Source: Cristatella mucedo (taxonomy: Eukaryota > Bryozoa > Phylactolaemata > Cristatellidae). Taken from it: a stretch of 64,000 nt of DNA. Numbering within the stretch: the first letter of the stretch is position 1; every line of letters starts with the position of its first letter. The DNA lies in the NCBI GenBank assembly GCA_009760855.2, contig WPIO01000102.1, forward strand, positions 496,001 through 560,000, in the 5' to 3' direction. A program made the position numbers and the translations under genes. The notes under the pieces are model-generated. The model was not told the DNA's origin, ran no database searches, and saw only the letters and a program-made list of their open reading frames with translations. Below, piece after piece: positions 20,540 through 29,778 of this stretch.

Positions 20540-21787
20540 TTGCGCAAATTACACTTTATTTTACTCTATTCGCTTGCAATATTTTACACATCGCAAGCGA
20601 ATGCAAATTCCATAGAAACTCCGCAAGATGCAGCCAATTCCAATCCGCTTGCAATTAATATACAAAATGCGAAGAGTCACTCTTCCCCTGCAATGAGGAG
20701 AGAATTGCACCAGAAATATCAAAGCCAAAAAATCGCAGTAAATAAAAAATCAGAGCCGGAAGAAATTGTTAATAATGAGCCAACAACAATCCCCACCAAC
20801 AGCCAATACCAAGTAAATTCGCAAAACACACACCAAGATACACAGCCGTTATTGCATTCAAAAACAATGCCAGATGTTATAAATGGCGATATTTTAACAA
20901 CAGCAAAAAATCATCAAGAAATAAATATCGCATCACAACCTAACACACAAAATCAAAAAAAATCCTCAGAAATTAATGCACAGGAACCTCTGCCAACAAT
21001 TAATATCTTTAAAGATACGCATCTTGCGATTCATCAGAAAAAAAGCAATAATTTTAGAACAAATTTTAAGGATTGGTTTTTAGATAAAAGCTATAAAAAC
21101 GATCCGGACTTTAAACACCACGCAATAGTTGTGGAAATGGGCGTGCTAGACGTTGTATATAATGATATAAGAAGTGGCATAAATAGCGGAAATACATTTT
21201 CTAGCACTGCCCTAGAGGACAGGCCAAATTTTTATTCCAGATATAATTACTACTTTAATTTAGATAGAAAAAACGGCTTTAGGATATTAATTTCACCTTT
21301 AACCATTAATGGAGCTGGCGTTATAGGACAAGAAATTGACTACAATGGCCAAACATGGTCTGCCACAGATCTAACCAATTTTGAATATAAATTTAACTCT
21401 TATCGCGCAACCTACAGAAGAACTTTTTTTGCAAATGATAAAGTGACTTTTATGTTGGGATTTACCGCAAAAATAAGAGATGCAAGAATTTTCATCAATC
21501 AAGGAAACCTACAAGATAATAACGTAAATGTTGGATTTGTGCCTTTGCTTTATTTTAATTTAGAATATAGGCCAATAAAAAAAATCACTATCGGCATGGA
21601 AGGTGATGTAACTGGTGCACCTCAAGGAAGTGCTGTTGATGTTGGAACTTTCTTCTATTATGAAGTTAGTAAAAATGTTCAACTTGGGCTAATTTATAGA
21701 TTTTTGTTTGGAGGGGTCAGCATTGCTAACGATTATAACTATGGATTTTATAATTATTTTGGCACCACTGCCAGATTTTCTTTTTAA
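20540..21787 (+). CDS. Predicted outer-membrane beta-barrel protein with signal peptide
   Basis: A 415-residue protein. The start is a TTG at 20540: an in-frame stop lies only 13 bp upstream, and this start gives a good Sec signal peptide (MRKLHFILLYSLAIFYTSQA, then NA). Residues 25-170 are Gln/Asn/Ser-rich and probably disordered in the periplasm. From about residue 180 the sequence alternates aromatic and polar residues in short strands (FRILISPLTI, FMLGFTAKIRD, YYEVSKNVQLGLIYRF), and the chain ends in TARFSF with a terminal Phe, the usual BAM signal of barrel proteins. The family is not recognised. It could be a surface antigen or porin-like protein. It is monocistronic. Confidence 0.7.
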   Translation: MRKLHFILLYSLAIFYTSQANANSIETPQDAANSNPLAINIQNAKSHSSPAMRRELHQKYQSQKIAVNKKSEPEEIVNNEPTTIPTNSQYQVNSQNTHQDTQPLLHSKTMPDVINGDILTTAKNHQEINIASQPNTQNQKKSSEINAQEPLPTINIFKDTHLAIHQKKSNNFRTNFKDWFLDKSYKNDPDFKHHAIVVEMGVLDVVYNDIRSGINSGNTFSSTALEDRPNFYSRYNYYFNLDRKNGFRILISPLTINGAGVIGQEIDYNGQTWSATDLTNFEYKFNSYRATYRRTFFANDKVTFMLGFTAKIRDARIFINQGNLQDNNVNVGFVPLLYFNLEYRPIKKITIGMEGDVTGAPQGSAVDVGTFFYYEVSKNVQLGLIYRFLFGGVSIANDYNYGFYNYFGTTARFSF

Positions 21788-22443
21788 TTACTTGCTTCTC
21801 AAAAATCAACCTCAACAGCACTGCAAAAATTGCCATCAATTATCATTGGCCTATAGTGTGATTGATAATTAGCTTTGTTTCAACAAATATTCTGGCAAAT
21901 AAAACAGAAACCTCACAAACAAACTTCACGAATAAGACTAAATGTTGACAATAAGCAGTTAATAAAATAAATCACAGTATAATTACCAAAAATATCAATA
22001 TTGCTTAGCAACTTTGCGATTAATTGCGTAGTTTGGCCTAGAGCAATATTTATTACAAGATTGATATCGGTGAAAAATTAATTTCATACCATATAGGCAA
22101 AAAGAAGGTAACTTAATACATAAGAATATTACTATGTTAAAAAGTTTGGTAAAAATAAATAAAAACCATATTTGTAACACAATCATACGTAAAAAAATAA
22201 ATTGTAAATTAAAAATACATACAACCATAGTTCGTCTGTGATATAAATTTTAATCTAGCAACATGCACATAAATATTCCAAATTATGCATGCGAGGTTCT
22301 TAAATATTTACTGAGCAATATCGATCCCGCAATAACAATAGATACAAGCAAGCCTCATATGATAGACTGGCGGAAAAGATTCATATTACGAATTAAATAA
22401 AGAAGCAAAAATACAACAATCAATATTTAATCAATTTAAGCCT
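21788..22443. other. Spacer without a convincing gene
   Basis: About 650 bp. A 77-codon minus-strand frame (21995-22228) rich in Phe and Ile is probably chance in AT-rich DNA. Nothing else was recognised. Confidence 0.4.
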
Positions 22444-23166
22444 ATGGATAACCAAGCTCAACCACTCTCTGCAATTACGAAAAAAAGAATGTTGGAAAAA
22501 AAAGACACCTTATTTCGCAATCAGCGGGTAGCCTTGACATCAACAATTCAAACTCAAGAGGCTCCGCAACAATCAGAAATGGCCACAAAACCTGCAAGCC
22601 AAAAACTTGACAAATCTCAAAAAACACATCATTTGACCCCTCTGTGGCAAAATGCAAGCCAAAGCGGAGGAATGAAATTATTGCCCAGATCGGCCGGACT
22701 ATGGCACGAACAAGATGTACGTGATGGATCTTATAATCTTCACCAAGAAACAACACATTCAGCTTGGACAACATACCTGCCACTTCCTCCGTTACTACAA
22801 CAACAACTACAGACAAACGAATCGGAAGTAGATTGTTTATCTAGACCACCAAACCCAGAACCAGAAGAATTAGATGATGCATCCAAACCGCCAAAAACAC
22901 AGCGAACCGAACTCAGGAGCAAGACATTCATCGTTTCAAAAAAAGACCATACGGTGCGGCAACCAAACGAGTCGCAAGCTACCAGATTGATGCCGCAAAC
23001 TTCAAACTCTAGAATACCAATAAAAACACATCAAAAAGGGTCGCAAGCTTCCACTTCCGCACCTAATGTACCGAAAATTACAATAACTAGGCCAACAACA
23101 CCAAGCCGAAACTCAAGCTCCAAAATACCAAAAAGAATAAGGCCAACTGCATTATTACAGCGATAA
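22444..23166 (+). CDS. Unknown 240-aa Pro/Ser/Thr-rich basic protein; candidate effector
   Basis: A 240-residue protein without signal peptide, membrane segment or known domain. The composition is rich in Pro, Ser, Thr, Gln and Lys, and it looks largely disordered. The C-terminus is strongly basic (SSSKIPKRIRPTALLQR), the type of tail known to guide substrates of VirB/D4 type IV secretion systems. It stands alone in the accessory region, upstream of the defence island. The minus strand also has open frames here, but they use shadow codons. The function is unknown. Confidence 0.6.
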   Translation: MDNQAQPLSAITKKRMLEKKDTLFRNQRVALTSTIQTQEAPQQSEMATKPASQKLDKSQKTHHLTPLWQNASQSGGMKLLPRSAGLWHEQDVRDGSYNLHQETTHSAWTTYLPLPPLLQQQLQTNESEVDCLSRPPNPEPEELDDASKPPKTQRTELRSKTFIVSKKDHTVRQPNESQATRLMPQTSNSRIPIKTHQKGSQASTSAPNVPKITITRPTTPSRNSSSKIPKRIRPTALLQR

Positions 23167-23349
23167 ATGAAGACCAAAAAGAAGACTACACCGCAACAGA
23201 AAAAATGCAACCGCTTTAGGTTGTTGGCCAATTGTTTCAGTTAAAACCTAACAACAAAGCTTGTTTTTTATTTATATACAAAATTAAGCTATTTGATAAA
23301 CAATTTATTGTCTCGTGAAATCTTTCAATATTAGATTTTTTTTGCAGTA

Positions 23350-23500
23350 AAAATCATGGCATTGCTTTTTTAAAAAGCCATTATGGAAAGATGGAAGTGT
23401 AAGACTTGCAGAGGAGCTTGAAATAACACAAAAAACAGCGTGGATGATGATGGATAAGTTTAAAAGTGGTAATTTTGAGTATTTAAGAGAAGTGTTATGA
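23350..23500 (+). pseudogene. IS1595 (ISXO2-like) transposase relic
   Basis: A stretch of about 48 codons with no start codon encodes KDGSVRLAEELEITQKTAWM followed by MMDKFKSGNFEYLREVL. This matches the helix-turn-helix region of ISXO2-like transposases, where an S-x-x-LA-x-EL-x-x-x-QKTAW pattern is characteristic. The catalytic part is missing. Its stop codon overlaps the start of the methyltransferase gene (ATGA at 23497-23500). It marks the left border of the defence island. Confidence 0.6.
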
Positions 23501-24531
23501 ATAACCTATTTCATTACAAAAATGATAGTCAAAATCAAATAAGTCGCATTAATCAACACAACAATTATAATTACAAATTTTTTGATTTTTGTTCTGGTAT
23601 TGGTTCGGCACATTTAGCATTTAAAAATCTAGGTCTTGATTGTGTTGGATATAGTGAAATAGATAAAAAAGCAGAAGAAACATATAAATTATTTCATGGC
23701 AATTCTTATAAGAACTATGGAGATTTAATGAAAATCAACTCTCAGAGTTTGGAAGATTTTGATATTTTGCTCGCTGGGTTTCCTTGTCAGGCTTTTTCTA
23801 TCGTTGGAAAAAGAAAAGGATTTGAAGATGAAAGAGGTCAAATTATTTATGGTTTATCAGAGATTATTAAAGTTAAAAAACCCAAAGCATTCCTTCTTGA
23901 AAATGTAAAAGGATTGGTGAGTATAAATAATGGCAAAACATTAAAAGATATCCTTTCTTTGTTAAAGGAATGTGGCTATAATGTCTTTTATAAAATTTTT
24001 GCAAGCACTGAATTTGGGATACCTCAAGCGAGAGAAAGAATTTATTTTGTTGGCATTAGAAATGACTTGTATAGAGGAGAGTTTTATTTTCCTGAAAACA
24101 CAAGAAAAGAATTAAATTTAAAAGCTTTTTTAATTGATGAAGATGAGCAATTTATTCTCTCTCCATCTTCTTATCAAACTTTTTTAAAATATTTAGACAA
24201 TAAATATAACAAAGGAAAATATAACATTGAAGATTTATTAAAACAAGATTATCTTGTTGTTGACACAAGACAAAGTGATTTAAGATTATACTACAATAAA
24301 ATTCCAACACTGAGAACTGGAAGGCAGGGTATTTTATATATCAAAAATGGCAAGATTAGAAAATTAAGCGGAATGGAAGCTCTGTTATTACAAGGTTTTG
24401 ATATAGAAAGAGCAAAGAAAGCAAAGGATAATTTCTTACAATCAAGCATTCTTGCTCAAGCTGGCAATGCAATGACTGTAAATGTAATGCAAGAAATAGG
24501 AAAAAGCATTTTAGAATATTTATATGAATGA
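23497..24531 (+). CDS. DNA (cytosine-5) methyltransferase, HinP1I/HhaI-like
   Basis: A 344-residue C5-cytosine methylase that transfers a methyl group from S-adenosylmethionine to cytosine in a short recognition site. All main motifs are present in order: I (FDFCSGIGSAHLAF), IV with catalytic C97 (AGFPCQAFSIVG), VI (LLENVKGL), VIII (QARERIYFVGIR), IX (LSGMEALLLQGF) and X (AGNAMTVNVM). The target domain lies at about residues 205-275. The downstream gene is related to R.HinP1I, so GCGC is the expected target. The gene looks intact and overlaps the R gene by 8 bp. Confidence 0.95.
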   Translation: MNNLFHYKNDSQNQISRINQHNNYNYKFFDFCSGIGSAHLAFKNLGLDCVGYSEIDKKAEETYKLFHGNSYKNYGDLMKINSQSLEDFDILLAGFPCQAFSIVGKRKGFEDERGQIIYGLSEIIKVKKPKAFLLENVKGLVSINNGKTLKDILSLLKECGYNVFYKIFASTEFGIPQARERIYFVGIRNDLYRGEFYFPENTRKELNLKAFLIDEDEQFILSPSSYQTFLKYLDNKYNKGKYNIEDLLKQDYLVVDTRQSDLRLYYNKIPTLRTGRQGILYIKNGKIRKLSGMEALLLQGFDIERAKKAKDNFLQSSILAQAGNAMTVNVMQEIGKSILEYLYE

Positions 24532-25276
24532 TTTAGTTAAAAAAGGCTCGCAGACGACTAAAGATGGATTTAAAAATGAAAACTATGTTGTTGATAAATT
24601 CAATAATTGACAAAATGACAATTTAGCAAAAGAATGGCTAAAGGCAATGAATTACAATCTTAATGAAATTGAATATGTTAAAGCAAGCAAGATAAAAGGA
24701 AGTTTTAAGGCAGATATTCAAGTTCAAATTAATGTTGAAATAAAACTTAAAAAGTTGCTTGATGTTCAAAATCTACAAGTAAAACTTGTTTCAAATCCTG
24801 CTGGATTTAATCAAATTGATAAAAGATGGATTGATAAATATGTTGAATTGTGGAATATTCCAAATGAAATAACAAAAATTCTCAAACACTTCACAGGTGA
24901 ATTATTGCCTTATATTAAAAACCCAAAAGACGAAGGAAGAATGTTTATGAATGAATTTACAAATGATGAACAAAAACTTGTTGTTGATTTTATAAAAGCC
25001 AATCAATCATTGATAGTTTCTGATATTTTAACAGGAAGAGGTCAATTTTCTGCAGAATGGATGCTTGTTATTTTGAAAGTAAAAGAAAAAGAAATAAAAT
25101 GGACTTTAAAACCAATGAACTTTTGTTTAAACTTATTTGGCAATGGTGATGTTGAAATTACAAAACAAGGAAGTATTAAAATTGGCAATATTACAATTCA
25201 AAGAAAAGGGAGAGATGGCGGCAGAAAAACAGCTCAAATGCTTCAGTTTAAGATTAATCCGTGTTTGATATTTTAG
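24524..25276 (+). pseudogene. Type II restriction endonuclease related to R.HinP1I, interrupted
   Basis: The frame starting at ATG 24524 (inside the methylase 3' end) encodes MNDLVKKGSQTTKDGFKNEN and then meets TGA at 24608-24610 (codon 29). The frame continues open, and a later ATG at 24647 gives 209 residues. From memory the protein matches HinP1I over its whole length, including LQVKLVSNPAGFNQIDKRW, HFTGELLPYIKNPKD, RMFMNEF, GRGQFSAEW and LQFKINP. The active-site pattern (D in KADIQVQ, then Q-V-K in LQVKL) is kept. Loss of the first 41 residues probably inactivates or weakens it, leaving methylation without restriction. Confidence 0.85.
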
Positions 25277-25282
25277 AGAGAT

Positions 25283-25780
25283 ATGAGGGACATTTACGAT
25301 TTAAGTAAAAAATATCACATTAGCTGTAAGTGCACTATTTTAGGCGTAGAATTTTATGGCACAATAAATAATTCTCCAAATTCTTTAACACTTGAACTTT
25401 GGACCGACAAATTTACCCTCAAAGAATTGGATGAAATTTTCAGCGATATCGACAAAGACAAAATAAAAAAACAACTTCCAAGTATATTATTTGGCTCAGC
25501 CGAGCACATTAGGGAGTTTTCTGCTATTACAGATATAGATAGCTTCAGAATAGGTAAAAACGCATCATATCGTGCATTCGATTTTAAACCCATAACAACG
25601 ATATTCATATCTCTAAAAATGTTATTCTTCTGCAACATCAAAAAGATAGACAAGCTCAAGGAATGTAAATTCTATTTCCAAGAATCAGAAGACCGTCTAA
25701 TCGGGCTAAAGCTTGAAAACGATAAGAAAAAAGCATTCCTGTTAAAATTAATGAAAATTTTAATATTTATCATGAGGTAG
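25283..25780 (+). CDS. Unknown 165-aa protein in the defence island
   Basis: Starts 6 bp after the endonuclease stop and ends overlapping the next gene by one base, so it is probably co-transcribed with both. The sequence is hydrophilic with alternating hydrophobic strands (ISCKCTILGVEFYGTI) and a moderately hydrophobic section near residues 100-118 (TTIFISLKMLFFCNI). No family is recognised. One reading is that this and the following frame together form the N-terminal and HEPN parts of a single defence protein split in two; another is a genuine two-gene module. Confidence 0.6.
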   Translation: MRDIYDLSKKYHISCKCTILGVEFYGTINNSPNSLTLELWTDKFTLKELDEIFSDIDKDKIKKQLPSILFGSAEHIREFSAITDIDSFRIGKNASYRAFDFKPITTIFISLKMLFFCNIKKIDKLKECKFYFQESEDRLIGLKLENDKKKAFLLKLMKILIFIMR

Positions 25781-26649
25781 TGACATCCAGCTCATCTACG
25801 CCTTATCAAGACAAACTTTCGGAAGAAACATATCAAATAGCAATGGTGCCATTGAACAATAAATCGCAACTTACCGATATCGTTGATTGCGTGACGAACT
25901 TGCTTCCATTTTACACTCTAATATTGAGAAGGGAAATAAAATTAAAATATATAAATTTAGAGTATCACTCCAAATATCATACTACACGCCCCCCTGATCC
26001 ATTCTCCGTGTCGGCACCAATTTTAATACCAGTAAAAGAATATAATCATTTTGTTTTATCTGCACATTACCATACCAACGAAAAACCTTACCATCCTGTG
26101 AGTATTATATCTCAAGATGCAGAACATTTTCAGGCTGTTTTAGCGTCTTTTTTGGCTAAAATGCAAGAATCTCTTAATTTTAAAAATTGTGTACAAAACT
26201 TATCCGAAATGATGAATGATTTTGAGTTATTTTGTAAAAGTAATTTGTTAGATTTGCTATTCTGCAAGCTAGAGAAAGCTTTATGCGATTTTGGTGAATA
26301 TAAAAAATATAAAAAAAACACATGCATTGATGACATATTTCATAACATTAAACAACAAGACGATCAATTCCCCAATCGGGCGAGAAAATTTCATCACGAC
26401 TGTATCGCCGATATTAAAAATAAATACACAAAAAAAGATAAGGTTACAGGTGGTCACACAAAAACAGATGAAAAAGAAGTTACAATTGGCCGATTCATTA
26501 AACAAGTAAGAGCGAAGTTCTTACACACTTCAACAGAGGCTAATTACAACGTCAAACCAAGTGATTTGAAGAATATCATTTTGCACGGATTAAATCTGTT
26601 AATTTTAGAGCTAAACGAAGAGATATGGTTGCATAAGTTTAATAGCTAA
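25780..26649 (+). CDS. Unknown protein with HEPN-like C-terminal motif
   Basis: A 289-residue protein starting at GTG 25780, sharing one base with the preceding stop. The N-terminal half is beta-rich (SVSAPILIPVKEYNHFVLSA). The C-terminal half is helical and carries RAKFLH (near residue 243), an R-x4-H motif followed by a helix, as in HEPN ribonuclease domains of anti-phage and toxin-antitoxin proteins. The link to a methylase/endonuclease pair supports a defence role. This is inference from one short motif and context; I could not place it in a named family. Confidence 0.6.
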   Translation: MTSSSSTPYQDKLSEETYQIAMVPLNNKSQLTDIVDCVTNLLPFYTLILRREIKLKYINLEYHSKYHTTRPPDPFSVSAPILIPVKEYNHFVLSAHYHTNEKPYHPVSIISQDAEHFQAVLASFLAKMQESLNFKNCVQNLSEMMNDFELFCKSNLLDLLFCKLEKALCDFGEYKKYKKNTCIDDIFHNIKQQDDQFPNRARKFHHDCIADIKNKYTKKDKVTGGHTKTDEKEVTIGRFIKQVRAKFLHTSTEANYNVKPSDLKNIILHGLNLLILELNEEIWLHKFNS

Positions 26650-27009
26650 TGGAATGCCACATCCTCCATTACCTTCACCATACCAACCAAACCACAAATA
26701 ACTAAAAATCTCTCTTTGCAGCTGTAAAATGCTTTGCAATTATTTCAATCACAGTTTTATTTTCTTCGATATTTTTTTTGCAGTGGTTTTAATTTTGTAA
26801 ATTATATTTCCAAATAAATCTACCTAATATTTTATTTTGAATGTGAATTTACTGATGACTGTTATTGTGCGTTTTGTCATTTTTCAACTCACATATCCCA
26901 GCAATCACCTTAGCCATAAAATCTCTACATAAAATGTACCATCACGCACAATAGAAGGCAAGATTTGAGACAATGTCACGCTCAATTGAAAAATAACAAA
27001 GAAATTAGG
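26650..27009. other. Spacer with possible gene relics
   Basis: About 360 bp. Short open stretches on the minus strand (for example encoding RDFMAKVIAGICELKND around 26865-26930) look like decayed coding sequence. No gene is called. Confidence 0.35.
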
Positions 27010-27097
27010 TGGCGGATGGAGTGGGATTCGAACCCACGGTAGTTTGACCCACGCCGGTTTTCAAGACCGGTGCCTTAAACCGCTCGGCCATCCATCC
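27010..27097 (-). tRNA. tRNA-Ser (anticodon UGA)
   Basis: Minus-strand cloverleaf beginning GGATGGATGGCCGAGCGGTT. The acceptor stem GGATGGA (27091-27097) pairs with TCCATCC (27014-27020), followed by discriminator G and an encoded CCA (27010-27012). The anticodon loop CTTGAAA gives TGA, so serine UCA codons. The long variable arm CGTGGGTCAAACTACCG and the T-arm GGGTTCGAATCCC are typical of class II tRNA-Ser. It lies at the right side of the defence island and 54 bp from an IS1-family end. Confidence 0.97.
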
Positions 27098-27150
27098 AAA
27101 TAGCTTTGAAATATCTCACAATATAAAAGTCAATAAATAAATCTAATGAC

Positions 27151-27525
27151 GGCACCAACACCTCCCCTCCCAACAAATCATATATAATTATATATGATTT
27201 GTGATTGATAAACATTGTTCATCAACAAGCCTTATAAACAAGGGTTTGATAAGTTAAGAAAACAAAGGTTTTGTGTAAAAGTTGTAAAAAATGTCAAATT
27301 GTACATTTTGATGAAAGAAACAAAATATGATGTACAAATCATATAAACCACATTGATATTAATATTAATATTATTCTCTGAGGGAAATAATTATCGCAGA
27401 ACTGCAAGAATTTTAAGCAAAATGTTTGATAAAAAAATTTCATATCAATTAATGGTTCACTGGATTAAAAATAAAGCTACACAGTTACCTATCAACACAA
27501 GTAAGCATTATGCTTGTTGCGATAT
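27151..27525 (+). mobile_element. IS1-family element fragment (copy 2)
   Basis: A 375-bp fragment starting with the inverted-repeat end GGCACCAACACCTCCCCTCC at 27151 and a 30-bp palindrome at 27173-27202. It carries the N-terminal part of the transposase on the plus strand: a Cys-rich start (LCKSCKKC) and the HTH stretch EGNNYRRTARILSKMFDKKI. It is near-identical to the corresponding part of copies 1 and 3, and similarity stops abruptly at 27525. It is truncated and inactive. Confidence 0.8.
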
Positions 27526-27888
27526 TTATTTGTCAATGCTGCCCACAACAAAACTCTTGCAAATAAAAAAATAAACACCATAAAGTTGTTATACACCGTG
27601 TATTAAACAACTATTGGTTGATTAAATAGCTTTTTGCTGTTGCGTTATTCTTTGGTTGTTGCTTGTGATACATTTCGCTTTGTTGTGGTGTTGTTTTGTG
27701 GCTTGATTTAATCTTTTGGGCTGGAATGATTATTAACTTTGTTGCATAATCAAACTTTCCTTGAGGTCTAAATCCTTACTTTTAAACAACCTATGCAACA
27801 AGTTTAGATCATGTCTTGGTGTGATTGTGGTGTAAGTTAAGGCTAGGCTTTTCTGGCTTTATTAATTTTAACTGTTATTTATCTCACT
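27526..27888. other. Spacer without a gene
   Basis: About 360 bp between the IS fragment and the pilin-like gene. It may hold the promoter of the latter; no clear box or hairpin was identified. Confidence 0.4.
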
Positions 27889-28983
27889 ATGTCTCTATTT
27901 GCTTTAAAGGGCAAGGCTTTTAACAAAATAAAAGCTAAAGTTATGGCTAGAGCCATTAAAGGTTCTGGTTTGAACTCAGCCAGTGCTTGCAATGTGCTTT
28001 CTACGGAAAACGCCAACAATAATTATAACCTAAATAATCTATCTGCTATTAGTATCAATCCAGCCAAAAGGGCCTCCAGTATTATGGAATTAACCATTGT
28101 GGTGTTTGTTATCTCCTTAATTCTTGCTGGTGTGATGGTTTCCAGAGCCATTATTGAAAATGCCAAGGTTAACGGTGTTCAAAAAGAAGGTAAAGTTTGG
28201 ATGGATGGCTCTCAGGCTTTCACCGATACCTATGGTTGTTTTCCTGGTACTTGCACCTTAACTCAGCTTTATCAGGTGTTTGCGGTGAAGGATGCAGCTC
28301 GGGTTAGCCGCCTTTGCGGTGGCTCTCTTGGTGGTGATGTTGTTGGCGTTTCGGACTTGCCAAGTCCATCAACAGGAATAACCACAGCTCCTCAAGAGTT
28401 TTGTGCCTTCTTAAGTTTAAGAAAGTTTGGTTATTTTGTTGGAAACATCAATCCTTCAATTACCGGAGCGAGTGGTATTTTTTGGGCCTCCCTAGATCAA
28501 TTTAATCCATCCTCTCAAGTTGTTGATGGCATGTGGGATATTGTTTCTGCATCTATGGCAAGAACAATAATTCCTGGTGAAATAGATCCTACCTTAAATA
28601 AAGATTCAGGCCTATATCACTATTTTGTTTTAAGGAATGTGGCAACAGGAACTGCAGTAAATAGACTGCTTCCCTCTTTAAATACAACCACACCAACTTT
28701 GGCTGGCATTGACGCTGCAATCTCCCCAAAGCTTGCCAACAAAATTGACCTAAAATTTGATGACGGCATACCAGGCACAGGCACAATAGTGGCAGGCAGA
28801 AACCCCGCCTTGGGTGCAACTGCCAACGCTTGCCATAACGGAACTGGAGTGGCTTGGACAGTGCCGAGCGGCAGGCTAGGTGGAGGCTTTACCTTAACCG
28901 CAGCCAATACTTACATGCCATCAACCGACGTTGCAACCAACGGCTGTATCTTGGTTTACGTAATTAAGGACCCAGTTGATTAA
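27889..28983 (+). CDS. Pilin-like protein with long leader (paralogue 2)
   Basis: A 364-residue protein with a prepilin-type helix (SSIMELTIVVFVISLILAG) that begins only at about residue 63. The preceding basic Asn/Ala/Lys-rich leader is much longer than the usual 6-25 residues. The -1 residue is Ala. The ectodomain shares conserved blocks with the protein at 62161-63114: DTYGC-PGTC, CGG, FGYFVG, GMWD or GMWN, ACHNGTG or ACHDGTG, LGGGFT, and DVATNGC or DIATNGC near the end. At least four shared Cys could form disulphides outside the inner membrane. Function is unknown; a minor pilin or pseudopilin role is inferred. Confidence 0.7.
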   Translation: MSLFALKGKAFNKIKAKVMARAIKGSGLNSASACNVLSTENANNNYNLNNLSAISINPAKRASSIMELTIVVFVISLILAGVMVSRAIIENAKVNGVQKEGKVWMDGSQAFTDTYGCFPGTCTLTQLYQVFAVKDAARVSRLCGGSLGGDVVGVSDLPSPSTGITTAPQEFCAFLSLRKFGYFVGNINPSITGASGIFWASLDQFNPSSQVVDGMWDIVSASMARTIIPGEIDPTLNKDSGLYHYFVLRNVATGTAVNRLLPSLNTTTPTLAGIDAAISPKLANKIDLKFDDGIPGTGTIVAGRNPALGATANACHNGTGVAWTVPSGRLGGGFTLTAANTYMPSTDVATNGCILVYVIKDPVD

Positions 28984-29373
28984 TGTTTGCTAGCGTTAAC
29001 AATATAACGTATAACGCCTTACTTTCAGCCATCGATGGTCACAAGCTATTGATGGCTACGCACAACAGCAGTAATTTTATTGCTGTTGTTGTGAAATACA
29101 CCAAAGTTGCAGCCATGACCAACAATGTTTCTGCTGTCATTTCTGCCAAACTGGCCAACAAAAAAAATGCAACTTCCTGATTCTGTTGTCCCAATTCTTC
29201 TTGTTCTAGGGCATGCCGCTATGATTAGTTCTATAAAGTTATTTTATTTGTTGCGTGCGGTAAAACATTACCAATTTTTTGGACTGCTATGTAGATGGAA
29301 TTTAATTTCCAAGATTTACTATAGGTCAAATAAAGTTGTCTATTTTTCTATAGTCTAATAATATTTGTTGCTG
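28984..29373. other. Spacer without a convincing gene
   Basis: About 390 bp between the pilin-like gene and the rpoC fragment. Short plus-strand frames (65 and 77 codons) lack support and are left out. Confidence 0.4.
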
Positions 29374-29778
29374 CTATAGATCTTTTGGCTTTGTGCTAAA
29401 TAGCTGCAATATCAGGAAATTACAAAGAGGAATGTTATAGCCAATTGAAACCGAATCGTCGCCTTCTGCTTTTATAATTAGGTGGTTTTTACTGCGATAG
29501 TCGTCAACAAAATTTGCAATACCAGATATTTCAGCTATAATGGCTGGTTCTTTTGGAGAACGTGCCTCAAATATATCTTCAACTCTTGGAAGTCCTCCAG
29601 TAATATCTTTTACTGCCCTGATGCTTTCTTTTGGAATTCTGGCAATAAATTGACCAGCAACAACACTATCTTCATCATTTACCATAACTATGGAGTCTAT
29701 TGGCACAAGGTTTAAACATTTCAGAGTACAAAATGTGAGGTAGCGATGAATATCTGATTTGATCATGATTTTTTGCAA
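29374..29778 (-). pseudogene. Fragment of rpoC (RNA polymerase beta-prime)
   Basis: A 134-codon frame whose middle part is clearly an internal piece of RNA polymerase beta-prime: AGQFIARIPKESIRAVKDIT, GGLPRVEDIFEARSPKEPAI, IAEISG. This region normally lies in the C-terminal third of a protein of about 1400 residues. The recognisable part spans about 29460-29712, and both ends run into unrelated sequence. Since a cell needs an intact rpoC, this is presumably a stray duplicate rather than the working gene. It is surrounded by non-coding DNA and repeats. Confidence 0.85.

Noticed and set aside
24608-24610. TGA read as tryptophan (alternative genetic code)
   Set aside because: Other genes here, such as the polyprenyl synthase and the giant 1972-aa gene, end with TGA. 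Trp in the endonuclease gene is otherwise TGG. One interrupted gene does not support a code change.
28589-28907. Minus-strand frames opposite the second pilin-like gene
   Set aside because: Antisense shadows of a gene whose sense strand has conserved paralogous blocks.
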